DNA of 18,453 nucleotides from CAMAVH01 sp036500145 (GCA_036500145.1 DASYCO010000043.1:1-18453); one strand, 5' to 3'. Shown: positions 1-8,202, counted from the stretch's first letter. Numbers and translations: made by a program. The notes: a model not told the origin generated them from the letters alone.

Positions 1-17
1 AACGAAGGATGGCACTC

Positions 18-1154
18 ATGAACGGGGCGACTGTACGGAACCTGGGTTCGGCGCTGCGGCGCTTGGCGCGTGCGATGGGCTTTGGCGCGATCGCCCTCGC
101 GGCGACAGCGAGCTTCGCGCAGGCGCAGGACTGGCCGGGCAAGGCCGATTGGGACAAGACCGTCGCTGCCGCCAAAAAGGAAGGCAAGGTCGTCGTCTCC
201 GGCCCAGTGGGCAACACCTGGCGCGAAGCGCTGACCTCCTTCGAGAAGGATTACGGCATCAAGGTCGAGTTCACCTCCGCCAACGGCGCCGATTTCTGGC
301 CGCGCTACATCCAGGAGCAGAAGCTCGGCAAGTCCCTGTGGGACCTGCGCATCAGCGCGCCCGACACCAACTCCTACGAACTGCTGGCGCAGGGCGACAA
401 GATCGCGGACGTGCGCAGCATGCTGGTGTTGCCGGAAGTGACCGCCGACAAGAACTGGGTCGGCGGCTACGACTCGATCTATTCCGACAAGGCGAAGAAA
501 TACTTCGTCGGCTTCGGCCTGGTCGGCGGCCCGCTCGCTTGGGTCAATCGCGATTTCGTGTCCGAAGCCGAGCTGAGCAACATGTCTCAGCTCAACGAAG
601 ACCGCTTCAAGGGCAAGGTGACCACGCTCGACTGGCGCGGCGGTTCGGCCTCGAACAACTTCGCCCTGCTGTTGTCGGACAAGCGCTATGGCGCCAACTG
701 GCTGCGCGACCTGATCGTGAAGAACGAGATCGTCGTCACCAACAACAACCGCCAGCAGATCGACTGGCTGATCCGCGGCAACTACCCGATCGCCATCGGC
801 GTCACCTCGAACATCCTGTTCAACATGAAGGAGACGGGCCTGGCGCAGAACGTCGTGCCGCTCGACGGCCCGCGCAAGTACTCGAGCAGTTTCGGCGGCC
901 TGATCGCCTTCCAGAAGCCGCCGAATCCCAATGCGGCCAAGGTCTACGCCAACTGGATCATGAGCCAGAAGGGCCAGGCGACCATCGCGAAGCTCGCCAA
1001 CTACAACAGCCGCCGCACGGACGTCGAGCCGGGCGAGGCGGCGACCGTCGTCGACCTGAGCAAGATCGATGACTACGTCAATACCCAGTCGGAAGAGATG
1101 CTGCCGGCTTACGACGCCTGGCGCGAGTTCGCGCGCACCCTGAAGCAGCCCTGA
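18..1154 (+). CDS. ABC transporter periplasmic substrate-binding protein (Fe3+/polyamine-type fold)
   Basis: Exported solute-binding protein of the extracellular family that includes Fe(III) and small-organic-acid binders; it should capture a ligand in the periplasm for the permease encoded next. A signal peptide is visible: Arg-rich start, hydrophobic stretch, then FAQAQDW, with probable cleavage after AQA. The mature part opens with the family's WDKTVAAAKKEGKVVV pattern. An upstream in-frame ATG exists at position 9, but GAAGG (4-8) abuts it directly, whereas it lies 9 nt before the ATG at 18, so I prefer 18. The stop is 14 nt before the permease start, indicating an operon. Anything upstream is cut off by the window edge. 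The ligand is unknown; linkage to a Rieske oxygenase suggests an organic ligand rather than iron, which is inference. Confidence 0.88.
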   Translation: MNGATVRNLGSALRRLARAMGFGAIALAATASFAQAQDWPGKADWDKTVAAAKKEGKVVVSGPVGNTWREALTSFEKDYGIKVEFTSANGADFWPRYIQEQKLGKSLWDLRISAPDTNSYELLAQGDKIADVRSMLVLPEVTADKNWVGGYDSIYSDKAKKYFVGFGLVGGPLAWVNRDFVSEAELSNMSQLNEDRFKGKVTTLDWRGGSASNNFALLLSDKRYGANWLRDLIVKNEIVVTNNNRQQIDWLIRGNYPIAIGVTSNILFNMKETGLAQNVVPLDGPRKYSSSFGGLIAFQKPPNPNAAKVYANWIMSQKGQATIAKLANYNSRRTDVEPGEAATVVDLSKIDDYVNTQSEEMLPAYDAWREFARTLKQP

Positions 1155-1168
1155 GGCAGAGAGAGCCG

Positions 1169-2914
1169 ATGAGTCGAGACATGGCCCAAGAACCGTCGCC
1201 CGCCGTCGCCTTGCCGGCGGCATGGCGCCGTCCGAAGCTTTCGGGCGGAACGATCGCTTGCTGCGTTCTGCTCGGGCTTCTGGGCCTGTTCGTCATCTAC
1301 CCGATCTACCTGCTGATCCATGATTCCTTCACTGTCACCCTCGCGGGTGGCAGTGAAGTGGTCACCACGGACAACTGGACGAAAGTCTGGTCGGAACCGG
1401 GGCTGGTCAAGGCGCTGCTCAACACCATCTACCGCGCCGTGGTGACGATCGGCATTTCGCTGCCCGTCTCCATCCTGCTCGCCTGGCTGGTGGCGCGCAC
1501 CGACATTCCTGGCAAGGGCTTCATCATCGCCTGCGCCTGGGTCGCCTACTTCATGCCGACCCTGCCGGTGCTGCTCGGCTGGATCCTGCTGCTCGATCCG
1601 CAATACGGCCTGCTCAACAAGCTGCTGAAGGGCTGGTTCGGCCTCAAGACCTCGCCCTTCAACATCTATTCGTTCTGGGGCGTGATCTTCGCGCACCTGA
1701 TGACGAAGGCCATCGCCATCAAGTTCATCTTCCTGGTGCCGTCGTTCCGCAACATTTCCTCCTCGCTGGAGGAGGCGTCGCGCATGGTCGGCGCGAGCAC
1801 GCTCTACACGCTGCGCAAGATCGTCGTGCCCGTGCTGATGCCTGCGATCCTGATCACGCTGGTGATCTCGCTCATCAGCTCGCTGGAATCCTTCGAGATC
1901 GAGCTCATTCTCGGCCCGCCGTGGAACTTCTACGTCTTCAGCACGAAGATCTACCAGCTGATCCATGACGACCCGCCGGCCCTCGGCATGGCGACCGTGC
2001 TCGGCGTCACCATCCTCGCCGGGATGCTGCCGCTGATCATGCTGCAGCGCATGGTCAGCACGAAGCGCAACTACGTCACCTTCAACAGCTCGTTCAAGTC
2101 CGACCCGCTGCGCCTGCGCAAGTGGCGCTGGTGGATCTTCGCCGGCGTCGGGCTCTTCTCCCTGTGCCTGACGGTGGTGCCGCTGGTCTTCCTGGTGGTC
2201 GGCACCTTCATGAAGGCCTTCGGCTACTTCGAGCTGGCCGAGCCCTACACGACGAAGCATTGGGCGCAGGTGCTGCACGATTCGCAGTTCCTGAGCGCCG
2301 TCGGCAACACCTTCGAGCTCGGACTGTGGGCGGCGCTGGCCGGCACGATCCTGGCGGCGGTGATCGCCTACGTCTCGGTGCGCAGCAAGTTTCGCTTCCG
2401 CGGCACCATCGACACGCTGACCTGGCTGCCGGCGAGCATTCCCGGCGTCATCCTCGGCCTCGGCCTGCTGTCGATGTTCCTCCGCCTGCCGCTGTTCTCG
2501 CCGTTCTACGGCACCGTCGGCGTGCTGATCATCGCCGTGCTGTTCGCCAGCCTGACGACCGGCGTTCAGCTCATCAAGAGCAACCTCATCCAGCTCGGCG
2601 TCGACCTGGAAGAGGCCTCGACGCTGTCCGGCGCCTCGTGGCTCTACACCTTCCGGCGCATCGTGCTGCCGCTGGTCGGCGGCGCCCTGGTGTCGGTCGC
2701 GGTGCTGATCTTCGCCTCGGCGACGCGCAACGTGGCCAACATCGCCATGCTGGTCACCAACCAGAACAAGCCGCTCGCCATGCTGCAGATCGACTTCATG
2801 AGCGACGGCATCTTCGAATCGGCGGCCATCGTCGGCGTCATCACCGTGCTGATCACCTGCGGCGTCGCCGGCGCTGTCTTCTGGCTCGGCAAGCGCATCG
2901 GCTTGCGGGTCTGA
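1169..2914 (+). CDS. ABC transporter permease, fused two-domain (FbpB/SfuB type)
   Basis: Inner-membrane permease of a binding-protein-dependent importer. At 581 residues it is a tandem fusion of two BPD_transp_1 domains, as usual in the Fe(III)-type family. Each half carries an EAA loop that docks the ATPase: EEASRMVGASTLYTLRKIV near residue 200 and EEASTLSGASWLYTFRRIV near residue 480. Many hydrophobic segments are visible, probably about twelve in total. The first is near residues 30-50, after a cytoplasmic N-terminus. The start follows GAGGCAGAGAG; an ATG four codons later (1181) is an alternative. No ATPase gene follows: the next gene is a Rieske oxygenase. The ATPase must lie upstream of the window or be shared, for example with the one starting at 18315. 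Confidence 0.93.
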   Translation: MSRDMAQEPSPAVALPAAWRRPKLSGGTIACCVLLGLLGLFVIYPIYLLIHDSFTVTLAGGSEVVTTDNWTKVWSEPGLVKALLNTIYRAVVTIGISLPVSILLAWLVARTDIPGKGFIIACAWVAYFMPTLPVLLGWILLLDPQYGLLNKLLKGWFGLKTSPFNIYSFWGVIFAHLMTKAIAIKFIFLVPSFRNISSSLEEASRMVGASTLYTLRKIVVPVLMPAILITLVISLISSLESFEIELILGPPWNFYVFSTKIYQLIHDDPPALGMATVLGVTILAGMLPLIMLQRMVSTKRNYVTFNSSFKSDPLRLRKWRWWIFAGVGLFSLCLTVVPLVFLVVGTFMKAFGYFELAEPYTTKHWAQVLHDSQFLSAVGNTFELGLWAALAGTILAAVIAYVSVRSKFRFRGTIDTLTWLPASIPGVILGLGLLSMFLRLPLFSPFYGTVGVLIIAVLFASLTTGVQLIKSNLIQLGVDLEEASTLSGASWLYTFRRIVLPLVGGALVSVAVLIFASATRNVANIAMLVTNQNKPLAMLQIDFMSDGIFESAAIVGVITVLITCGVAGAVFWLGKRIGLRV

Positions 2915-2926
2915 GGCCCGCAAGCC
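2900..2926. repeat. Perfect 10-bp hairpin spanning the permease stop codon
   Basis: GGCTTGCGGG (2900-2909) pairs perfectly with CCCGCAAGCC (2917-2926) around a 7-nt loop that contains the TGA stop. No run of T follows, so a strong intrinsic terminator is unlikely. It may stabilise the upstream mRNA or reduce expression of the downstream Rieske gene. Confidence 0.6.
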
Positions 2927-2966
2927 CCAATTTCATTGGTTCACCACAGATAACTGAGGCTTTCCC

Positions 2967-4265
2967 ATGTTGAACAAAGAGCAGAACGACCTTCTGACGC
3001 AGACGGGCCCCGGCACGCCGGGCGGCAAGTTGTTCCGCCAGTACTGGCTGCCCGTGGCGCTCGTCGAGCAGGTGCCGCAGGGCGGCGCGCCGGTCGAATT
3101 GCGCATCCTCAGCGAGGACCTCGTGCTGTTCCGCGGCGAGGACGGCCAGCTCGGCCTGATGGGCCGCTACTGCCCGCACCGCTGCACGGATCTGAGCTAC
3201 GGGCGCATCGAGGACGGCGGCCTGCGCTGCCTCTACCACGGGTGGCTCTTCGACCGCACCGGCAAGTGCATCGACCAGCCGGCCGAGCCGGAGAACAGCA
3301 ACTACAAGGACGAGGTCCGCAACACCGCCTATCCGGTGCGCGAGAAGGCCGGCGTCGTGTTCGCCTACATGGGCGCGGGCGAGCCGCCCGACTTCCCGGA
3401 ATACGAGTTCCTCGAGATCGGCGACGACCACCGCTCGATCTACAAGGTGCATCTGGACTGCAACTGGCTGCAGGCGAGCGAAGGCGACTTCGACCCGTCG
3501 CACGTGTCCTACCTGCATCGCCGCCTGACCACCCAGGCCGTGACCAAGGGCATCCCCGGCGGCAAGACCGACATGGATTCGGGCTCCTACTTCGCAGCCA
3601 ACACCCGCCCGAAGCTGAGCTACGAGAAGACCGACTACGGCGTGCGCATCTTCTCCGAGCGCGAGATGGGCGATGGCCAGAAGTACCTGCGCGTGACGAA
3701 CTTCCTGCTGCCGTCGCTGGCCTGCATCGCCGGCCGCCAGGCGGGCGACGGCTACAGCGCCGTGTGGCGCGTGCCGATCGACGACACGACCCACTGGCGC
3801 TTCGGCTTCCAGTTCCAGCGCTCGGCGCCGGTCGACCGCAAGTTCTACGACGAGCAGAACTACACGGAGATCACGCCGGACTACATGCCGGTGCGCCACC
3901 AGGGCAACCGCTACCTGCAGGACCGCGAATCGATGAAGCAGGGCAACTTCACCGGCATGGGCAACATGTTCATGGTGCATGACGCCTTCGCCGCCGAAAC
4001 GCAGGGCGTCATCCAGGACCGCAGCCGCGAGCATCTCGCCACCGGCGACATCGTCATCACCGGCGTGCGCCGCCTGCTGCGCCAGGCGATCGACGGCCTC
4101 GAGAAGGGCGAGCTGCCGCCCAACGTGACCCGCGGCGCCAAGGACAGGACCTACCCGAACCTGATCATCGTCAACGCGGTGGTCGACGGAAAGATCGAGA
4201 ACAACGACTACGTGAAGCAGCTGTTCGGCAAGGACCGCTTCAATGCGCTGACGCCGGCGGAGTAA
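2967..4265 (+). CDS. Rieske non-heme iron oxygenase, alpha (catalytic) subunit, phthalate-dioxygenase-like
   Basis: Terminal oxygenase component that would insert oxygen into an aromatic or related substrate using electrons from a reductase. Visible motifs: the Rieske [2Fe-2S] site C69-x-H71-x16-C88-x2-H91, and a mononuclear-iron site E172-G-D174-x-D176-x2-H179-x4-H184. The third iron ligand is probably D339 in VHDAF, followed by the QDRSREHL stretch typical of the phthalate 4,5-dioxygenase group. The 432-residue length and the N-terminal GPGTPGGKLFRQYWLPV pattern also fit that group. GAGG at 2955-2958 sits 8 nt before the ATG. It is the last gene of the first operon, 52 nt after the permease and before a terminator. 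No reductase or ferredoxin gene is present in the window, so electrons must come from elsewhere. The exact substrate, and whether it acts as a dioxygenase or demethylase, are undetermined. Confidence 0.92.
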   Translation: MLNKEQNDLLTQTGPGTPGGKLFRQYWLPVALVEQVPQGGAPVELRILSEDLVLFRGEDGQLGLMGRYCPHRCTDLSYGRIEDGGLRCLYHGWLFDRTGKCIDQPAEPENSNYKDEVRNTAYPVREKAGVVFAYMGAGEPPDFPEYEFLEIGDDHRSIYKVHLDCNWLQASEGDFDPSHVSYLHRRLTTQAVTKGIPGGKTDMDSGSYFAANTRPKLSYEKTDYGVRIFSEREMGDGQKYLRVTNFLLPSLACIAGRQAGDGYSAVWRVPIDDTTHWRFGFQFQRSAPVDRKFYDEQNYTEITPDYMPVRHQGNRYLQDRESMKQGNFTGMGNMFMVHDAFAAETQGVIQDRSREHLATGDIVITGVRRLLRQAIDGLEKGELPPNVTRGAKDRTYPNLIIVNAVVDGKIENNDYVKQLFGKDRFNALTPAE

Positions 4266-4295
4266 GCCTTCCCGGCGCAAGCCGGACACGTCAAG

Positions 4296-4333
4296 AAACC
4301 CGCGGCAGGCCTAGGCCCGCCGCGGGTTTTTTC
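4296..4333 (+). terminator. Rho-independent terminator after the Rieske gene
   Basis: AAACCCGCGGC (4296-4306) pairs with GCCGCGGGTTT (4319-4329), an 11-bp perfect stem. The loop contains the small palindrome GGCCTAGGCC, and the stem runs into TTTTTT (4327-4332). It begins about 30 nt after the Rieske stop and closes the first transcription unit. Confidence 0.88.
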
Positions 4334-4436
4334 ATGGCCGCGGCACGGCTCCGCGCCCGGCCGCCGCGCCGTCCGCCCGAACTTCGTTCAATCAGGCCAG
4401 CCAATGCGCCGCTTTTTGGGCAGCCGCCTTTTCCTG

Positions 4437-4466
4437 TTGACTCGCGTCGGCGCGATAAGCCTAAAT
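4437..4466 (+). promoter_or_regulatory. Candidate sigma70-type promoter of the TctC-like gene
   Basis: TTGACT (4437-4442) and the weak -10 candidate CTAAAT (4461-4466) are 18 nt apart, placing the start of transcription inside the adjacent palindrome. The -10 matches only half of the consensus. The same TTGACT lies the same distance (33 nt) before the equivalent palindrome upstream of 8551, which supports it. Confidence 0.45.
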
Positions 4467-4470
4467 TAAA

Positions 4471-4488
4471 TGGCATATAGATATATCT
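4471..4488. promoter_or_regulatory. AT-rich palindrome, site A (candidate GntR operator)
   Basis: TGGCATATAGATATATCT is a degenerate copy of the palindrome TGGTATATAGATATACCA found at 8518. Only the inner ATAT arms are symmetric here, but the left half and centre are strongly conserved among sites. It lies at the expected transcription start of the TctC-like gene, so binding there would block RNA polymerase. Confidence 0.6.
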
Positions 4489-4600
4489 AGCAGCCTGGAC
4501 GGACGTGCCCGGGACAGGGCGTCGGCGCGCCGGCGTTGACCTCGCCGGACATCGCATTTCGCGCTCGGGATCCATCGCTGTTTTTTGAAGGGGGAAGACA

Positions 4601-5662
4601 ATGGCTCAGAAGGCAGTGGCTCATTCGACGCGTGGACTGATGTGTCTCATGGCCGGCGCCGCCGTCCTGCTCGCCGGCTTTGCCGCGTCGCAGGCGAAGG
4701 CCGATGCGGTCGATGACTTCTACAAGGGCAAGCAGACCATCATGGTCGTCTCCGCCGCCGCCGGCGCCGGCTACGACGCCCTGGGCCGCGTCGTCGCGCG
4801 CCACATGCCGCGCTTCATGCCGACGAATCCGACGATGATCGTGCAGAACATGCCCGGCGCGGCCGGCCTGACGGCGGCGAGCTGGCTCTACAACGCCGCG
4901 CCGAAGGACGGCACGGTGGTCGCCCTTCTGCAGCGCAACGCCTTGACCGCGAAGCTGATCGGCCGCGAGGGCGCGCGCTTCGACCCGGCGCAGTTCAACT
5001 GGGTCGGCAACATCTCCCGGGAAACCTCGGTCGTCGTGGCCTGGAAGGATTCGCCGATCCAGACGACCGACGGCCTGTTCAAGAGCGAGATGGTCATCGG
5101 CGGCACCAGCCCGGCGAACGACACCGTGTCGGTGCCGCGCCTGCTCAACGCGATGATCGGCACCAAGTTCAAGATCATCTCCGGCTACAAGTCGACCGAG
5201 GACATCGTCCTCGCCATGCAGCGCGGCGAAGTGCAGGGCATGGGCAACTGGGGCCTCAGCAACGTGCTGAGCCGCCATGCGGAAGAGCTGAACGACAAGC
5301 AGCTCGCCATCCTGCTCCAGGTCGCCGAAACCCGCGTGCCGGCATTGCCGAACGTGCCGTCGGCCCTCGAGTTCGTGAAGAACGATCAGGACCGCGAAGT
5401 GCTGCAGCTGTTCCTGGCGCAGAAGTCGATCGCGCGCCCCGTCGCTGCGCCGCCCGGCGTGCCGGCCGAGCGCATTGCCGCCTTGCGCAAGGCCTTCATG
5501 GCGATCTTCGACGACGCCCAGTTCAAGGCGGACGCGGAGAAGGCGGGCCTCGAGATCGAGCCATCCTCCGCCGACGAGATCAACCGCATCATGGGGCTGA
5601 TCAACGCGACGCCGCCGGACGTCGCCAAGCGCTTCGGCGACATCATCGACCCGAAGGGCTGA
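4601..5662 (+). CDS. Tripartite tricarboxylate transporter (TctC/Bug-type) substrate-binding protein, orphan
   Basis: Periplasmic receptor of the TctC/Bug group, which binds carboxylates and other small polar organic ligands. A signal peptide is visible (hydrophobic segment LMAGAAVLLAGFAA, probable cleavage after QAKA at residue 34). Family patterns include AGAGYDALGRVVARHMPRFMP, VQNMPGAAGLTAASWLYN and, later, LPNVPSALEFV, all in the usual order; 353 residues is a normal length. The start follows AGGGGGA by 5 nt. The membrane partners TctA and TctB are absent from the window, so it is an orphan receptor that must use a distant membrane component or act in sensing. Its own promoter and palindrome suggest coregulation with the operons at 8551 and 14234. 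The ligand is unknown. Confidence 0.87.
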   Translation: MAQKAVAHSTRGLMCLMAGAAVLLAGFAASQAKADAVDDFYKGKQTIMVVSAAAGAGYDALGRVVARHMPRFMPTNPTMIVQNMPGAAGLTAASWLYNAAPKDGTVVALLQRNALTAKLIGREGARFDPAQFNWVGNISRETSVVVAWKDSPIQTTDGLFKSEMVIGGTSPANDTVSVPRLLNAMIGTKFKIISGYKSTEDIVLAMQRGEVQGMGNWGLSNVLSRHAEELNDKQLAILLQVAETRVPALPNVPSALEFVKNDQDREVLQLFLAQKSIARPVAAPPGVPAERIAALRKAFMAIFDDAQFKADAEKAGLEIEPSSADEINRIMGLINATPPDVAKRFGDIIDPKG

Positions 5663-5694
5663 TATCCGCCGCAATTCGCGGTGAAAGACATCTA

Positions 5695-5728
5695 GGAAAG
5701 GCCGGCTTGGTTTGAAGCCGGCCTTTCC
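5695..5728 (+). terminator. Strong hairpin after the TctC-like gene, probable terminator
   Basis: GGAAAGGCCGGCTT (5695-5708) pairs perfectly with AAGCCGGCCTTTCC (5715-5728) around a 6-nt loop. The only T run (TTT) is inside the stem and is followed by CCCC, so termination may be partial and leave some read-through into the aldehyde dehydrogenase gene. Confidence 0.65.
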
Positions 5729-5746
5729 CCATATGACCCTGCGTAA

Positions 5747-5766
5747 GGCATTTCATGCGGAATGCC
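5747..5766. promoter_or_regulatory. Inverted repeat upstream of the aldehyde dehydrogenase
   Basis: GGCATT (5747-5752) and AATGCC (5761-5766) form 6-bp arms around an 8-nt spacer, about 25 nt before the likely start codon. It does not resemble the AT-rich palindrome of the other units. It could be an operator for another factor or chance; no convincing promoter boxes are visible beside it. Confidence 0.3.
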
Positions 5767-5791
5767 GCAGTTTTTATGAATGGACGGCACC

Positions 5792-7240
5792 ATGCTTTAT
5801 GAGCCGAAGGGCTACTTCATCCACGGCCGCAAGGTCGATCCCTCGAAGGGCGAGCGCTTTGAATCCTTCAATCCGGCGACCGGCGCGCCGCTCGTCCTCC
5901 TCGGGCGCGGCCGCGCGGCCGACGTCGACGCGGCTGTGGAATCGGCGGCCGCCTGCTTCGCGACGAAGGAATGGCGCCGCATGGCCCCCGCCGACCGTGG
6001 CCGGCTCCTGCTGAAGGTCTCGGCGGCGATCCGCCAGCATGAGGACGAGCTAGCGCGCCTGGAATCCTCCGACGTCGGCAAGCCGGTGTCGCAGGCCCTC
6101 AATGACGTGCGCACGGCGGCGCGCTACTTCGAATATTACGGCGGCATGGCCGACAAGGTGCTGGGCAGCGTGATCCCGGTGCGCTGGGGCGTGCTCGACC
6201 TGACGATGCACGAGCCCTACGGCGTTTCGGCCCAGATCATCCCGTGGAATTTCCCGATCTCGATGGGCGCGCGCGGCATCGCGCCGTCCCTGGCGGCGGG
6301 CAACTGCGTCGTCGCCAAGCCGGCGGAGCAGGCGTCCCTCACCATCCTGCGCCTGGCGGAGCTGGCGTTCGAGGCGGGCCTGCCGGCCGGCGCCTTCAAC
6401 GTCGTGACGGGCCTGGGCGCGGAAGCGGGCGCGGCCCTGACGGAGAACCAGGTTGTTCGCCACATCACCTTCACGGGCTCCGTGGCGACGGGCACGGCGG
6501 TCATGAAATCGGCGGCGAACGGCGTTCGCCCGGTCGCGCTGGAGCTTGGCGGCAAGTCGCCGAACATCGTCTTCGCCGACGTGGACCTGGCCAAGGCGTC
6601 CGAGTTCGTCGCGCGCTCGATCGTCGTCAACGCGGGCCAGACCTGCAACGCCTGCACGCGCCTGATCGTCCACGAATCGGCGCATGACGGCCTGCTTGAC
6701 CTGGTGCGGGGGCGCTTCGACAAGATCCGCATGGGCAACCCGACCGACAATCCCGACCTAGGCCCGGTCATCACGGCCGACCAGCGCAAGCGCATCCGCA
6801 GCTACCTCGAGCTTGCCCGCAACGACGGCGCGGACATGTCGCTGCACGGCGCCGAGCCGACGGATGAAGCGCTGTCGGGCGGCTATTTCCAGCAGATCGC
6901 CGTCATCGACGGCCTGAACCCGCAGCACAAGGTCTACCAGGAAGAGATCTTCGGCCCGGTGCTGGCCGTGACCAGCTTCAGCAACGTGGAAGAGGCGCTC
7001 GCCCTGGCCAATGGCAGCGAGTACGGCCTCGTCGCCGGCGTCTGGACGAAGGACGTCTCGCTCGCCATGCAGGCGAGCCAGCGGATCGAGAGCGGCCAAG
7101 TCTACATCAACGGCTGGGGTACCGGCGGCAGCGTCGAGGTGCCTTTCGGCGGCTACAAGAAGAGCGGCATCGGCCGAGAGAAGGGCGAGGAAGGCCTGCT
7201 GCACTACATGCAGACCAAGAGCATCTCTACGCACTTCTGA
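5792..7240 (+). CDS. NAD(P)+-dependent aldehyde dehydrogenase
   Basis: Cytoplasmic aldehyde dehydrogenase oxidising an aldehyde to its acid. Catalytic landmarks, numbered from the ATG at 5780: oxyanion Asn157 in IPWNFP, cofactor Lys180 in VAKPAEQ, general base Glu255 in ELGGKSP and nucleophile Cys289 in GQTC. The C-terminal EEIFGPVLAV and PFGGYKKSGIGREKG blocks are intact. Two in-frame starts compete: 5780 has no ribosome binding site, whereas 5792 has GGACGG (5782-5787) just upstream, so I chose 5792 (482 residues). It follows the TctC-like gene by about 130 nt and a hairpin, and is convergent with the GntR regulator. It could take the aldehyde made by the split ThDP decarboxylase at 11255-12377, as in mandelate-type routes, or a ring-fission semialdehyde; the substrate is not readable from sequence. 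Confidence 0.93.
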   Translation: MLYEPKGYFIHGRKVDPSKGERFESFNPATGAPLVLLGRGRAADVDAAVESAAACFATKEWRRMAPADRGRLLLKVSAAIRQHEDELARLESSDVGKPVSQALNDVRTAARYFEYYGGMADKVLGSVIPVRWGVLDLTMHEPYGVSAQIIPWNFPISMGARGIAPSLAAGNCVVAKPAEQASLTILRLAELAFEAGLPAGAFNVVTGLGAEAGAALTENQVVRHITFTGSVATGTAVMKSAANGVRPVALELGGKSPNIVFADVDLAKASEFVARSIVVNAGQTCNACTRLIVHESAHDGLLDLVRGRFDKIRMGNPTDNPDLGPVITADQRKRIRSYLELARNDGADMSLHGAEPTDEALSGGYFQQIAVIDGLNPQHKVYQEEIFGPVLAVTSFSNVEEALALANGSEYGLVAGVWTKDVSLAMQASQRIESGQVYINGWGTGGSVEVPFGGYKKSGIGREKGEEGLLHYMQTKSISTHF

Positions 7241-7273
7241 GCGATATCCGTCCCGCGGGAGAGGAGCCGGCGG

Positions 7274-8137
7274 CTACTTCTTCGCCGGTTCCTTCTTCGC
7301 CGCGGCCTTGCGCGCCGGTTCTTTCTGAGCCGGGCCGGGCGTGTCGAGGATCTGGTCGCTGTCGTCCTGCGTCAGGCTGATGTGGAAGTGGTAGCGCTCG
7401 GGCGGATGCAGCGAGACCATGTATTCCGTCGGCAGGTTCTTGTCGCTGTAGGCGATCTTGATCATTTTGATCAAGGCTGCGCCGATCGGAACGTCCAGCG
7501 CCACAGCTGTCTGGCTGTCGGCCAGGGTGGCTGAGATCATCTGGTCGGCGCGCTCGATCACCACCCCGGCCTCGTCGAAGAGGCGGGCGAGGGGCTTGCG
7601 CGTCATGTCCTTGATCGACCAGATGCGGCCGATCTCTTCCGGGATGTAGGTGCTGATCTGCGAATGGGGCGTGCCTTTGAAGAGGCAGACCCGCACGGTG
7701 TGCTGGACCAGGGCGCCCGGCTCGATGCCGAGGTGCTGGGCGACTTCCATGGTCGCCGGGACGTAGTTGAGCGAGATCACCTTCACGGTGTTGTCGCGCC
7801 CGCGCTGGCGCAGGCTGTCGGTGAGGCTCTGGACGGAGGCATGGATGGTGCGCTTGCGGCCGGCGGTATGGGAGACGCGCGTGCCGCGCCCGCGTTCCCG
7901 GATGGCCAGGCCCGAGCGCGCGATCTCGTTCAGCGCGCGCTTGGCCGTGATCCGCGACACCTTGAAGAGGGTGGAAATCTCCTGCTCGCTCGGCAGCAGG
8001 GCGCCGTCCGCATATTCCCCTTCGGCGATCTTGTTCTTCAGGATCAGGAATATCTGGTGATAGAGCGGCGAACGCATGTCGTGCTGCAGCACTTGCGCGG
8101 TTCCCAGAAGCTGAAGGTCGGACGTGTTGCGGGCCAT
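7274..8137 (-). CDS. GntR-family transcriptional regulator (HutC subfamily, UTRA domain)
   Basis: Probable local repressor. The N-terminal winged helix-turn-helix (about residues 22-90) has the GntR signature: LYHQIFLILKNKI, then LLPSEQEISTLFKVSRITAKRAL, then a wing RERGRGTRVSH. A UTRA effector domain follows (about 100-254), ending near HPPERYHFHISL. The last 18 or so residues are an unusual Lys/Ala/Pro-rich tail containing KEPARKAAAKKEPAKK. No clear ribosome binding site precedes the ATG at 8137; Met21 is a possible alternative but would remove only non-domain sequence. It is the only minus-strand gene and the only regulator visible. It is divergent from the operon at 8551 and near five AT-rich palindromes, so it is the natural candidate for binding them (inference). 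UTRA domains bind small molecules, so the pathway substrate or an intermediate is the expected inducer. Confidence 0.93.
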   Translation of the reverse strand: MARNTSDLQLLGTAQVLQHDMRSPLYHQIFLILKNKIAEGEYADGALLPSEQEISTLFKVSRITAKRALNEIARSGLAIRERGRGTRVSHTAGRKRTIHASVQSLTDSLRQRGRDNTVKVISLNYVPATMEVAQHLGIEPGALVQHTVRVCLFKGTPHSQISTYIPEEIGRIWSIKDMTRKPLARLFDEAGVVIERADQMISATLADSQTAVALDVPIGAALIKMIKIAYSDKNLPTEYMVSLHPPERYHFHISLTQDDSDQILDTPGPAQKEPARKAAAKKEPAKK

Positions 8138-8202
8138 GTGCCGGATGTGACTCGTTGCTGAAGAGATGCGGTCGTCGTCGTGTCGCTTGGGGCCGTGTCG
8201 CG

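Larger units (their letters stand above)
4334..4600. other. Intergenic region with promoter, palindrome and 5' leader of the TctC-like gene
   Basis: The gap from 4266 to 4600 has no credible gene. It holds the terminator of the previous operon, a GC-rich stretch without recognised signals (4334-4436), a promoter-like block (4437-4466), an AT-rich palindrome (4471-4488) and about 110 nt of leader. The leader includes a GC palindrome CGGCGCGCCG and a strong ribosome binding site, AGGGGGA, 5 nt before the ATG at 4601. Confidence 0.55.

Noticed and set aside
1109..2923. Very long minus-strand open frame of 604 codons opposite the first permease
   Set aside because: Its product is rich in Arg, Asp, His and Gln with no hydrophobic core or motif; it is the antisense frame of a GC-rich membrane-protein gene. 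The same applies to long minus frames at 2853-4289, 9879-11222, 12413-14074 and 16497-17972.
4487..4600. Possible short coding frame in the leader of the TctC-like gene
   Set aside because: No start codon with a ribosome binding site and no recognisable product; the region is better explained as an untranslated leader.
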